NCBI RefSeq assembly: GCF_000332415.1
Contig: NZ_AOHC02000026.1
Coordinates: forward strand, 1-64,000
From: Leptospira weilii serovar Ranarum str. ICFT
GTDB lineage: Bacteria > Spirochaetota > Leptospiria > Leptospirales > Leptospiraceae
Reading direction: 5' to 3'
DNA: 64,000 bases
The translations under genes were made by a program, and so were the position numbers. The notes beneath the pieces are model-generated. The model saw only the letters and a program-made list of their open reading frames with translations, searched no databases and had not been told where the DNA came from. Below, piece by piece: positions 44,342 through 57,720 of this stretch (positions are counted from its first letter, which is position 1; every line of letters begins with the position of its first letter).

Positions 44342-45091
44342 TTAAGATTTCTTTTTTTTCTTCTTAGCCTTGGCCGCTGTTTTACGAATCGGCGGTTTTT
44401 TCTTAGGTTGGGATTTTAAAACCGAAACCTCTTGTTTTTTAGGAGCCAGTCCGTTTGCAATAAACGCGATCGTTCGATTCAACTCCGCTTCCTGGTCCCA
44501 GCCGTCTTCGGCCATAGGTTGGTAAAAAACTTCCGTCAGTAAAACGTATCCGGACAGGTTGACTCCGATCAAACGAAACGCGGACTCGATCGGCATCTCC
44601 GAAATCATCCCTCTTTCTTGAAAGTTTTTAAGACGTTCTTGGAACAAGGGCACCAATCTTTCCTTAAAAACCCGCTCCAAAACCGCTCGAATTTCGGTCG
44701 TGATAAAAGCTTCCTGAAGAACGATTCGAACCAGATTCCTGTTTTTTCCGATGAATGTGATTCTCTCTCGGAAAACCGCCATCAGAAATTGTTCAAGGGT
44801 CGAAAACTCCTGGGAAAAAATTATCCCGAGTCTTTTGAGCGTGATCGGCGCAAAAAAACTTTCCAAAATAGGCAACACCAAACTTAGAAGCAGTTCTTTT
44901 TTGCTCTTAAAGTGTTTGAAAATCAGGCCCTCCGCGACTCCCGCCTTTTTGGCGATTTCCACCGTGGTTGTGGCGGAAAAACCTTTTTGAGCGAAAATTT
45001 CAATCGCCGCCAAAAAGATTTTTTTTTGTCCTTCCGGCCAATTCGAGTCCAGCTCGATACTTTCTTGCATTTCTTGTATGGGTAGATTCAT
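44342..45091 (-). CDS. TetR family regulator of the export operon
   Basis: 249 residues. HTH at about 22-70: AAIEIFAQKGFSATTTVEIAKKA then VAEGLIFKHFKSKKEL. The C-terminus ends in a strongly basic tail (KKKPPIRKTAAKAKKKKKKS), unusual for the family. The gene precedes the MFP, permease and ATPase genes by 30 bp, and a near-perfect palindrome overlaps its translation start, so autorepression of the whole operon is likely. Confidence 0.93.
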   Translation of the reverse strand: MNLPIQEMQESIELDSNWPEGQKKIFLAAIEIFAQKGFSATTTVEIAKKAGVAEGLIFKHFKSKKELLLSLVLPILESFFAPITLKRLGIIFSQEFSTLEQFLMAVFRERITFIGKNRNLVRIVLQEAFITTEIRAVLERVFKERLVPLFQERLKNFQERGMISEMPIESAFRLIGVNLSGYVLLTEVFYQPMAEDGWDQEAELNRTIAFIANGLAPKKQEVSVLKSQPKKKPPIRKTAAKAKKKKKKS

Positions 45092-45109
45092 AGTGAGTGA
45101 TTACTCACT
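45092..45109. promoter_or_regulatory. Probable TetR operator
   Basis: AGTGAGTGATTACTCACT is palindromic at 16 of 18 positions and begins one base upstream of the regulator's ATG (45091-45089 on the minus strand). Inverted TGAGT/ACTCA halves are common TetR-family sites. The rest of the 370-bp gap to 45463 shows only one GGGAACTCATAC repeat core near 45294. Confidence 0.75.
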
Positions 45110-45463
45110 TAATATTTTTCGGAAGAGAAATCTGTCAAGGTCCAAATTCCTTTTTGGTTCCGACTTTTCGGAAAAATAAAATTTTTTCCGAAATCAATTC
45201 ATTCCCGCTCTTAGATTGTCTTCCAAATGAACGTTTGGAGCGGCGAGTTGGTCAGGATTCTACTCATTCCGAACTGCTCATATCTCGGAGCGCGGGAACT
45301 CATACGAAATCTTGGATCGTTCTCGATTCCGACGATCTTCTCTGTTTTTCGGCAACTAAATTGCCTTTAAAATTTCCTTATTTTTGACTTGAGCCTCCGC
45401 TTCCACTTCGGCCTACTATATGTTTTGAGAATTCAATGTCGTTCGAATTCCCGCCTATCATAC

Positions 45464-47455
<1,992 letters not shown>

Positions 47456-47580
47456 TTGAACCCTAAAACCTCGCCACTCGAAGCCAACTTGTGGGTTCTC
47501 TAGGAATCGCAACCTAATCATCGCTTTTGTATTGGTTTTCACCAAACCCGCGTTAGGGTTTGTCCGATGATATTCTACAT

Positions 47581-47674
47581 GGAGTTGTTGAAAAATTAAT
47601 CCTCCATTTGTTTCCGTTCCATGGAAACGGACGCAGTTTTGTTAATCGCGACTATTGAATTTTTATACAACTCT
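47581..47674. mobile_element. MITE, copy 3 (inverted)
   Basis: 94 bp; its reverse complement matches the copies at 29834 and 33632 (ATAGTCGCGATTAACAAAAC near one end, TCAACAACTC at the other). One end is decayed (AGAGTTGTATAAAAATTC). It lies 6 bp from a terminal-inverted-repeat element. Confidence 0.82.
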
Positions 47675-47679
47675 AATCT

Positions 47680-47844
<165 letters not shown>

Positions 47845-47992
47845 AATCTAAAAACAAACGTTTTTCGGTTTTTCCCAACCCTGCAACTCGACGGCGAAAA
47901 ACCCGCCTTAAAATAAGATCAGGAAAACTTTATAAAGTAAATTATAATTCTTTAATGTTTCTTCTATACGGCAAATTTCGATTTAAAAATCG

Positions 47993-49915
<1,923 letters not shown>

Positions 49916-50434
49916 AAAACACCCCGTTCTAGTTCGAAATAAAACCGATTTTTTCCGGTACGAAATTTTATTTTTTCATTCAGATCATAAATCGGAAGGA
50001 AAGGGTGCATACCGAATATCCAATAGTAAGCAATTACTTACATGTTTATTTTTAGTTTGTCTTAGAAATCAAGTATTTTTCGAATGGATTTAGAAAAATA
50101 CGACTCACTCGAATGAGTTTCCCTTAAAATTCTAAAACTGATTTAAGAAAATCTGATATTTCGTTTGGAATTCCAACCCGCCGTCGAAATAAAAGACTTT
50201 CGAACTTTTAAATCTCAAAAAAATCGAGGAAATTTTCCGGAATTAAAATTGAGAATTTCGATTGGGATTTTCCGGTTTCGGATCGGAAGTTGCGGCTTCG
50301 AAAAGGTGGCGCTAAACGCAAAATGGAAAACGAGACATTCCTATTTCAATCTCGGAATATAATCGAGATTCGCTCCAATTCATGGAGAAATAGATTTGGC
50401 AATCCGAGCGTATCCTCCTGAAATGGGAATTGCA
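49916..50434. other. Intergenic region
   Basis: No repeat family or RNA gene recognised in about 500 bp. A 65-codon plus frame at 50165-50362 has no support. Presumably it holds the promoters of the divergent sulfatase gene and the small gene at 50435. Confidence 0.45.
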
Positions 50435-50896
50435 ATGAATATCGAACTTTCTCGGGAACAATACGAAGCGCTTCTTAAATCTTTAGCGATCACTCGATTT
50501 TTATATCATTCCATTCTTGATGAAGAAGAACCCACGGCGGATCGATTGGATTCGTACGATATTTTCGAAGACATGGAGCAACAAGTTTTGTCTTATGCAA
50601 AGGCGTTGGAAGTTTCCCATCTTGTAGCATACGATAACGAAGAGGAGCTTCACTATCTTACCAGGGAATTCGAAGAAAAGACGGATATCTCCGAACTTAT
50701 AGTCGAATATCAGGACAGTATTTTTTGGGATGAACTCATTCAAAGACTCGCGGCGAGAGACTTTATGAGAACTTATAACGAATCCGAAATCAAAGGAATG
50801 GCAATCGAAGAAAGAATCGAAAAAGAAGCGCCTTTCATTTTGAAGTACGAAGAAATCTTTACCGAATCGGGAATCGAAAACTTGGAGATCAAATAA
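50435..50896 (+). CDS. Hypothetical acidic soluble protein
   Basis: 153 residues from ATG 50435 (MNIELSREQYEALLKSL); ATG 50423 and TTG 50396 are alternatives. Acidic, helix-rich, no signal or membrane segment. It ends in a charged stretch (IEERIEKEAPFILKYEEIF). A GGGA sits a few bases upstream. The family was not recognised. Confidence 0.65.
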   Translation: MNIELSREQYEALLKSLAITRFLYHSILDEEEPTADRLDSYDIFEDMEQQVLSYAKALEVSHLVAYDNEEELHYLTREFEEKTDISELIVEYQDSIFWDELIQRLAARDFMRTYNESEIKGMAIEERIEKEAPFILKYEEIFTESGIENLEIK

Positions 50897-50955
50897 AATC
50901 CGCTCCGTTTTTCGTCTTTTCTTTTGGAAATTCAAAAAATTTACAATCAATCAAA

Positions 50956-51363
50956 TCAGCGGCCTTTCACCAGAGCGGCTAATTTTTTCGGCGCGATCTC
51001 ACAATAACTTTGAATCAAGAGTTCGTTCACCTCCTCCCAATCAACCTTGTCGTCTATTACAAGCCCGGCGATATTCGGCCACCATACGGGGTTAAAAAAA
51101 GGATATTGTGTGAATCGAGAAGTATCGATTTTGTGTAAAGAAAATCGAAACGTCAAAAGATAGGCCGGTCCATTCATTCCGACCGCTTGCGCGTAGGCTG
51201 GCGGCCAACCTTCCCGAAGCATCAGTATATGAGCAAAATTTTTCTTTTTCACACACCAACGCGTTCCGACCCAGGCTCGTTCCTCATATACTTCCGGAAA
51301 ATCAAAGCATAAGAGGCGCAGTTTGGAAAGAATTTCCTCGGGAATATCATTGGGATGATTCAT
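50956..51363 (-). CDS. MmcQ/YjbR family protein
   Basis: 135 residues with the YjbR (DUF419) layout: FPEVYEERAWVGTRWCVKKKNFAHIL near the N-terminus and VDWEEVNELLIQSYCEIAPKKLAALV at the C-terminus. The fold resembles nucleic-acid or CyaY-like alpha/beta domains; the cellular role is undefined. It appears to stand alone. Confidence 0.82.
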   Translation of the reverse strand: MNHPNDIPEEILSKLRLLCFDFPEVYEERAWVGTRWCVKKKNFAHILMLREGWPPAYAQAVGMNGPAYLLTFRFSLHKIDTSRFTQYPFFNPVWWPNIAGLVIDDKVDWEEVNELLIQSYCEIAPKKLAALVKGR

Positions 51364-51903
51364 TGCCTAAACTCGATCGATTCAATAGGATACCATCGAT
51401 CCTTATCCGTTACCAATACAAATTTTAAGATCGAAAACCGCAAACGCAAACCCCACATAACGGTTCCATTATATTTTATAATTATAATTTTAGGAAGCCC
51501 CCCAAAGTCCTTACAAACCGATAAAAAAACGACGGCTCGGCATCCAATCAAAAACTGAATTTGATTCCGAGTTTTCGGGCTAAAATAACGATTTTTCTTT
51601 GAGTTCACGTTCGGTTTGGGGTTACGGACAGGGAGACCAAAAATTTCGCAATCCACCAACTTTCCCAACCCAATAGGAAATAAAAACCCGTCTCGGTCCA
51701 TTTGTATACAGATTGGATTTTGGGAACGAGCTTTATCGGGTCTCGAATCTCAAAGATATGAATACTTACTTAAATTCTTCAAAAAACTTATATTTCGGCA
51801 AATCGAAATCATTTTAAAGGTTGTAATAAAAAGGGCATAAGTTAGATATTTTAGTAAATTTATAAAAAAGGATCTCTATTTAAATATTGAGTACGTATAA
51901 GGC
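51364..51903. other. Intergenic region with possible decayed frame
   Basis: A minus frame 51360-51701 ends VTDKDRWYPIESIEFRQ, overlapping the MmcQ start by four bases. Its C-terminal half looks protein-like (GTVMWGLRLRFSILKFVLVT), but the N-terminal half does not, so a gene fragment or chance frame is possible. The remainder (51702-51903) is AT-rich and holds the promoter area of the regulator at 51904. Confidence 0.35.
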
Positions 51904-52344
51904 ATGGCAAATAAAATTATTACAATTCCTCTGGAAAACATTGACTTTTCCACGCCTGGAAAACGGCTCCGGTATGCGATCAAAAACATATTAGCAATGA
52001 ATGATGAAGACTTTGCGACTTCGATCGGTAAGTCTCAAAACTATATCAGTTATATTTGCAACGATAAGCGCCCTTTGTTGGATAAACTAGCGGCGGATAT
52101 CGAAAAAACACACGGTATTTCCGGTCTTTGGCTCACTAGCGGGAAGGGCAGCGCCGAAGTGAATTCATCCATGAATGAAAATTCCGGAACCGTCAAAAAA
52201 ATGAAAAAACGCGATTACTTGTGGAACAAGATCTCAAATGATAAGGCGGAAGATACGATGATTTCATTCTATGACGATATTCCGCAAGAAACCCGCAATC
52301 TGATTTATCAGATGATTCTTGCCGTTGCCAAAAATAACCGATAA
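51904..52344 (+). CDS. XRE-type helix-turn-helix protein
   Basis: 146 residues. An N-terminal lambda-repressor-like HTH lies at about 17-75: GKRLRYAIKNILAMNDEDFA, then SIGKSQNYISYICNDKRPL and GISGLWLTSGKG. The C-terminal half is charged with a final helix (PQETRNLIYQMILAVAKNN) likely used for dimerisation. Phage or transposon repressors often look like this, but no phage genes are near. Confidence 0.8.
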   Translation: MANKIITIPLENIDFSTPGKRLRYAIKNILAMNDEDFATSIGKSQNYISYICNDKRPLLDKLAADIEKTHGISGLWLTSGKGSAEVNSSMNENSGTVKKMKKRDYLWNKISNDKAEDTMISFYDDIPQETRNLIYQMILAVAKNNR

Positions 52345-52530
52345 CTAAGATCTGTCGAATTTTTCAGATAAAAATATAAATCAAGATTCAAACATCCGTT
52401 TTTCGGGCCGTTCTCCGTTATTAAAATCTTCTTCGCGTTTCCGTTTTTACCATCGATTTCATTGGCGGGTTTAGCTCGCCGATTACAATTTTTTAAGCAT
52501 TCTTTGAAATGTTCTAGATTTACTCGTAAC

Positions 52531-52614
52531 TTATAATAAAGTACCTAATAGATTGTATTGTAACGGTATTTTGCGATAAGAATAACGGTACTCGATTTTA
52601 TAGAGATCGGTATT
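52531..52614 (+). repeat. 84-bp element shared with 9801-9884
   Basis: Gap-free partner of 9801-9884; identical over TATTTTGCGATAA and over ACTCGATTTTATAGAGATC. It lies between the XRE gene and the response regulator gene, 220 bp before the latter. Confidence 0.75.
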
Positions 52615-52833
52615 CGAGCAGTCAGTAGATAGGATAAAAAAAAATAGATTCTTATCTTTTGCTTGCGTCAATCCTCTCCGTCTTTTAGTCGGGTTGAAAA
52701 ACAAACGGCTGAAATGAAAATGTTTTTTCGATTCACTGGGGTTCGCATTCCATTTTTACGATTCCGTTGTACACTTATGGATGGAAGTTTTGATTTGATT
52801 TTACAGAACTTCCAAAACGGATAAATTCAAACC

Positions 52834-53484
52834 ATGACCGGATCTTCAAAAAAAGGAATTTTCTTAGTCGATGATCATCCGGTTGTACGCGCCGGTTTGC
52901 AGGCGGAAGTGGAATCGGATCCGGAATTTCGTTTTGCGGGATCGGCGAATTCCATCAAGGAAGCGATTCGTAAAATTCCTTTTACAAAGGCCGATCTACT
53001 GATCTGCGATATTTCACTTCAAGAAGAGAATGGAATTCAAGAACTGGAAACCCTAAAACTTAAATTTCCGAATCTGAAAATCGTATTTTTGACCGTACAC
53101 AGAGACTGGTCTTATCTCCAAAAAGCGTTCGCCCTCGGCGCAGACGGCTACCTTCTTAAAAATGAAACGATGAATACCATTTTTTCCTCGATTAAAATCG
53201 TCTTGAACGGCGGAAAAGTTTTCCCGGAAGAAATTCAAAACTTCAGACCCGCAACGGAAGTCGATCAAGAGTTGGGAAGTAAAATCGACCGACTTACAAA
53301 ACGGGAAAAGGAAATCCTGAATCTTCTCGCTGAAGGAAAAATGAACCGTGAAATCGCGGAAAAGCTCGAATTGAGCATAAGAACCGTGGAAACACACAGG
53401 GCTTCCCTATTTAGAAAATTAGAAATCGAGAATATTATAGAATTAGGAAGAATTCTGATTCAACTTAAATTCAGAGGTATTTAA
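52834..53484 (+). CDS. NarL/FixJ-type response regulator
   Basis: 216 residues. Receiver domain (about 8-125) with the acidic pair in FLVDDHP, phospho-acceptor Asp59 (LLICDISLQ), Thr87 and Lys109 (YLLKNE). LuxR-type HTH at about 150-212: LTKREKEILNLLAEGKMNREIAEKL and SIRTVETHRASLFRKL. A kinase partner is not adjacent; the 7TM-DISM kinase at 54671, two genes away, is the nearest candidate. Confidence 0.95.
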   Translation: MTGSSKKGIFLVDDHPVVRAGLQAEVESDPEFRFAGSANSIKEAIRKIPFTKADLLICDISLQEENGIQELETLKLKFPNLKIVFLTVHRDWSYLQKAFALGADGYLLKNETMNTIFSSIKIVLNGGKVFPEEIQNFRPATEVDQELGSKIDRLTKREKEILNLLAEGKMNREIAEKLELSIRTVETHRASLFRKLEIENIIELGRILIQLKFRGI

Positions 53485-53633
53485 ATTTCAAACCTTCGGA
53501 TTTTACCGGAAATTCTACGATTTATCTGTATTTCCCGAAATGGACATAAACTTTTTTCTTTGTTAATCTGAATTCAGGAATCTTCAAAAGAAGATCCGAA
53601 ATAAAATTTCGAAAGTATTCGGGAGTAATTTGA

Positions 53634-54284
53634 ATGAAGAAAATAATTGTGTCAATCCATTTGACGATGGTTCTATTTTCCGGAATGGATTGTAAAAAAG
53701 AGGAATCGGACGATTCAGGGACGCTTGGGGCCCTTGCATTGGTCGCTTCGACACCGACGACTTCCACTGCTGCGCAGGTGAGTTGTTTTAACCTACCTCA
53801 GAAAGTTGAGGTTACGGCCGGAGGACCCACTGTAACTTACAACTGTAGCGTTTCCGGAAAGGTATATACTTGTGTTCCGTCGGACGGCGGCAATTCGATC
53901 GTAAGAACCTACGCTTCCGCAGCCGGAGCAAAATTAGGAGTCATCGATCCGCCAGGAACCGGAAATGCGCACGCGCAAAGAGGATTGGCCAGCAGCGACG
54001 GCGGCGCTACTACATATACTTATGATAGTTCGAATCAATTAGTTTCGGTGGCGAGTCCGGCCGTAACAACTTATTCCAATTATGATACCAACGGATTTCC
54101 TCAATCAAATTCCGCGGGAAGGAATATAACTTATACGTATACGGCCGGTAGTAAAATTCCTACGACTTCCGCAGACGGTGCCTTTACGTATACCTATGAT
54201 TCCAAAGGATGGGGCACTAAAATGAGCGGCTTCGGAATGGATACGATAGCAGTCAACAGCGGTTCCTTGGAAATCTGCGATTAA
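53634..54284 (+). CDS. Lipoprotein with RHS/YD-like repeats
   Basis: 216 residues. Leader MKKIIVSIHLTMVLFSGMDC ends in a lipobox. The mature part has Ser/Thr/Gly-rich beta repeats that resemble YD repeats: TTYTYDSSNQLVSV, NITYTYTAG, FTYTYDSKGWGTKM. Four Cys (CFNLPQ, YNCS, YTCVP and the final CD) could form disulfides. A long terminator follows. No enzyme domain; a surface or periplasmic binding role is a guess. Confidence 0.72.
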   Translation: MKKIIVSIHLTMVLFSGMDCKKEESDDSGTLGALALVASTPTTSTAAQVSCFNLPQKVEVTAGGPTVTYNCSVSGKVYTCVPSDGGNSIVRTYASAAGAKLGVIDPPGTGNAHAQRGLASSDGGATTYTYDSSNQLVSVASPAVTTYSNYDTNGFPQSNSAGRNITYTYTAGSKIPTTSADGAFTYTYDSKGWGTKMSGFGMDTIAVNSGSLEICD

Positions 54285-54361
54285 GAATCAATCGTCGATT
54301 TCTTTCAGAAACCGGCAGCGTTTTTCTTTTAAGAAAGTACACAAATGTGATTCGAATTTGA

Positions 54362-54417
54362 GCGACCCTCATTCGTTTTTTCTTCGGAAAAAACGGATGA
54401 GGGTTCGCGTTTTTTTT
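54362..54417 (+). terminator. Strong Rho-independent terminator
   Basis: An almost perfect 22-bp stem (GCGACCCTCATTCG... with ...CGGATGAGGGTTCGC) closed by a TTCG tetraloop and followed by a T-run at 54410-54417. It ends the lipoprotein transcript. Confidence 0.9.
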
Positions 54418-54434
54418 GCTAACTCACGATTTCT

Positions 54435-54622
54435 CCCTGGTGCTGCGACCCTTAGGGAGCAGTGCCACTTTCGTTACCCAGGTCGTTCGATAGCTCGCTC
54501 TGAAGAAACTCAATCTCACTCCCGATGGGTCGTTCGAGGTTTAACTCAATCTCACTCCCGATGGGTCGTTCGATTGGTCGAAGTAAGAATCGCCTTCGCA
54601 TTGGTTACGCCGAACTCACGTT
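54435..54622. mobile_element. Partial terminal-inverted-repeat element with repeat modules
   Basis: The right end CGCCTTCGCATTGGTTACG then GAACTCACGTT (to 54622) matches the family. Inside are one CTGCGACCCTTAGGGAGCAG module (54441-54460 region) and two copies of CTCAATCTCACTCCCGATGG followed by GTCGTTCGA (about 54507-54540 and 54546-54574). The left end is not clear, so it is probably truncated. Confidence 0.6.
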
Positions 54623-54670
54623 ACTTTAGCTTTCGCATTGTGGTTCTATAAAAATTCAATAAAGTTCCAT

Positions 54671-57178
54671 TCAAAGAGAAGGACAGGGTAATAGAACGGT
54701 AAATCGACTGCCCTGTCCCAATTCGGAATCCATGAAAACTTCTCCACCGTGTGCAATTACGATCTTTCGAACGATAGAAAGTCCGAGACCGGATCCTTGC
54801 GGTTTTTTCGTTTCCATCATAGAATTATAAAATGCTTTTTTGAGTTCTTCGCTGACTCCGGGACCGTCGTCCTTAAAAATCATATAAAGTGTTTCCGCTT
54901 CTTTTTCCACCCGAAGAGAAAAGTTTCCCCTTTCTCCCGCCGCTTCGATCGAGTTTTTTGCGATATTTAAAATCAATCTTTGCATCCGATGAGGGTCCAA
55001 ACGTATTCGTCCTTCCGCGGAAATTTCGCAGGAAAAACTGACTCCCGTTCCTTCGAAAAAAAGTTCCAAATCCTCCTGGATTTCCCGAAAATATTCCCGA
55101 ATGTCCACCGATTTCAAGTCCAGGATAATTCGTTTTTTAGAAAATTCTAATATATCTAAGGAAAGATTTGCCAGTGCGTCCGTTTCTTTTTTAGCGCGTG
55201 CCAGATCCGATTCCGTACTTGCCGTACTTGCGCTTTTATCGGAAATCAAGTTCTTCAGTACTTTTTGAATCAATAACACGTGATGACCTATATCGTGTGC
55301 GATCTCGGCGGACAATTCTCCGATAATCGCGAGTTTTTCGCGATCCTGCCTGATAAGATTTTGTATGGAAAGAGCCAACGCATACGCGATCCCCTGCACC
55401 CAATCCATGTTCGAATCCGAATCTAAAAAATGTCCGATCGGAAGATCCAAAATCACAAAACTCACCCGATTGTTTTGAACGGGTAAAAGAAGGCGATCTC
55501 CCGCAACGGTGGGAGAATCTAAAGTATTGAGATCGATTTCCAAAGATTCTTTGGAAAGAAGACAGGGAACTTCCCGGATGCACAGATCGTTTTCCGTATC
55601 GATGGAATATTGTTTCCATCGGGATGAATTCGCTTCCGGCAAGTAGACAAACAAACCCCGACTTGTATAAGAATCCGTCCCGAAACCCGGATAGTTTTTT
55701 GCAGCTCGATCTTTTTGATAAAATAAATTTAAATTTTGAAACAAACCGTATGAAAAAAAATCGGAAATCCGTTTGTTTTCATTTTTTTTAAAAATGGAAG
55801 AAGAGATTTTGGAATGATCCTGCGCATTTTTAGAAAGAATTTCCAGTGCGGTTTGTGCGGCGGAAGTAAACGAAGGAGAGGTCATAATTTCACGAGTGGA
55901 GGAAACGAGGCTTTTCATTTTCTCCGAAAGATTTTCGGATCGATTCAGAGAATTGGAAAAACGTTTCGAAATCAAGATTGAATAAGAAGCGATCAGCGCG
56001 ATCAACCCGAATTGAATCAGATACCTACTCTCGAAAAAGCCCATCGAATAAAGAATATCGTGCTCGGTGCAAAAGAATGCCCATACATAACTCAAACATA
56101 AAATCCAAGCCCCTTCGTATTTTTTATAAATTCCATAGACGAGTAAGATCAACCAGCCGGGAACGGTCACAAAAAAAGCGTAAAAAAGAACGGGATTAAG
56201 AGTAAGGGTATAAATTGGATTCGGAAAAATCAGAACGATCGACGCGAAAATAAAATACGGAAGATTCACAAAAATACCGAACCTTTCCCAAAATTTCGTG
56301 GGACAGAGTCGATTAAAAAAAGCGTATGAAGCCGGACCAGCCAAATAGATGGAGGAGTATTCCAAACGATTCCAAAGTTCCCAGGAAAGACTGGGAAAAA
56401 AGAGATGTCCCAAACGTTCTCCGGTTGCAAGGGTGCGGATTAAAGTTAAGATACAGTAAATGGAAAACCAAAGAGGGGCCGGATCTTTTTTTCTGAACAG
56501 AAAAAACAAAAGATTGTAGATCCCCATGATCGCCGCAGAGAGACAAACGGCGAAATCGATTCCTTCTTGGATCTGCTTTTCCAAAAGAATATTTTTTAAA
56601 TTTCCGATTCGAATCGGATACCAATATCCTCCCCATCGATTTTGAAAATTGGAAACGTGAAGAACCAAACGTATGTTTTCCGAATCGGAAAGCACCGCGA
56701 TCTGAGGTTTATATCTCGCCTTGGAAGATTCCGGAGTGTTTCCGACGGTTCCCGCATTTGCTATGAGTTGTCCGTTTGCAAACAGATTGTAAGAAGTGCC
56801 TTCGTCCGGAATCGCAAGCGCTAAATTAGAAATTCCTTTGGGAAGAAGAACATCAAGTTCATAGGAAGCAAAACCGTGGCTTTCTATTTTTTCTTCGTAA
56901 AAAGGAATCCCGTTCCAAACCGCCGGAGCGTTTACAAAAACGAATCGATTTTTAGAAACCGTCGTCAAATCCGTAAAATTCGGATCTATCCATTGTTTCC
57001 AAAAGAATTTCCATTCCCCCGCAAGTGGGAGGGTTTTACGATTTTGAAAATCCCATTGAGAAAGATCTAAAATTCCTCCTTTTGCTTTTTCGGGTTCGAA
57101 GGCGTTTGAGTTCCGATCCGAACAATCGAACGACAATAAACTAAAAAGAAAAAACGGAACATAAAACAAACGCAACAT
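54671..57178 (-). CDS. 7TM-DISM sensor histidine kinase
   Basis: 835 residues. The leader (MLRLFYVPFFLFSLLSFDC) may be lipidated. A periplasmic jelly-roll sensor (DISMED2-like, about 40-180; LPLAGEWKFFWKQW) precedes seven membrane helices (about 195-410), a GAF-like linker (about 430-610), phospho-acceptor His628 (EIAHDIGHH) and an ATPase domain (NIAKNSIEAA, DDGPGVSEE, GSGLGLSIV). It probably senses an envelope carbohydrate or similar ligand. The response regulator at 52834 is a candidate partner. Confidence 0.93.
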   Translation of the reverse strand: MLRLFYVPFFLFSLLSFDCSDRNSNAFEPEKAKGGILDLSQWDFQNRKTLPLAGEWKFFWKQWIDPNFTDLTTVSKNRFVFVNAPAVWNGIPFYEEKIESHGFASYELDVLLPKGISNLALAIPDEGTSYNLFANGQLIANAGTVGNTPESSKARYKPQIAVLSDSENIRLVLHVSNFQNRWGGYWYPIRIGNLKNILLEKQIQEGIDFAVCLSAAIMGIYNLLFFLFRKKDPAPLWFSIYCILTLIRTLATGERLGHLFFPSLSWELWNRLEYSSIYLAGPASYAFFNRLCPTKFWERFGIFVNLPYFIFASIVLIFPNPIYTLTLNPVLFYAFFVTVPGWLILLVYGIYKKYEGAWILCLSYVWAFFCTEHDILYSMGFFESRYLIQFGLIALIASYSILISKRFSNSLNRSENLSEKMKSLVSSTREIMTSPSFTSAAQTALEILSKNAQDHSKISSSIFKKNENKRISDFFSYGLFQNLNLFYQKDRAAKNYPGFGTDSYTSRGLFVYLPEANSSRWKQYSIDTENDLCIREVPCLLSKESLEIDLNTLDSPTVAGDRLLLPVQNNRVSFVILDLPIGHFLDSDSNMDWVQGIAYALALSIQNLIRQDREKLAIIGELSAEIAHDIGHHVLLIQKVLKNLISDKSASTASTESDLARAKKETDALANLSLDILEFSKKRIILDLKSVDIREYFREIQEDLELFFEGTGVSFSCEISAEGRIRLDPHRMQRLILNIAKNSIEAAGERGNFSLRVEKEAETLYMIFKDDGPGVSEELKKAFYNSMMETKKPQGSGLGLSIVRKIVIAHGGEVFMDSELGQGSRFTVLLPCPSL

Positions 57179-57475
57179 AGAAGATATTCCACAAAAAAAT
57201 TTAAAAACACAATATCGGATATTGACAAAATCGGTAATTTTCTGTGAGCAAAACCGTACAATTTATAAGATGTACCCGCTTAAAAAAATTTGTCATCAAC
57301 CCCTGACTCCTAAAACGTAGGAACTCCTCCAAATTTCCTTGTATGTTTTAGGACGGATTCTAAATATCAGACTGGGATTTTACGACAAGAACTCCGGGAA
57401 TTATCATAAAATATCGTGAGTTCGGTATAACCCATGCGAAAGCGATTATGTTGCGACCTATCTCACGACCCATAG

Positions 57476-57720
<245 letters not shown>

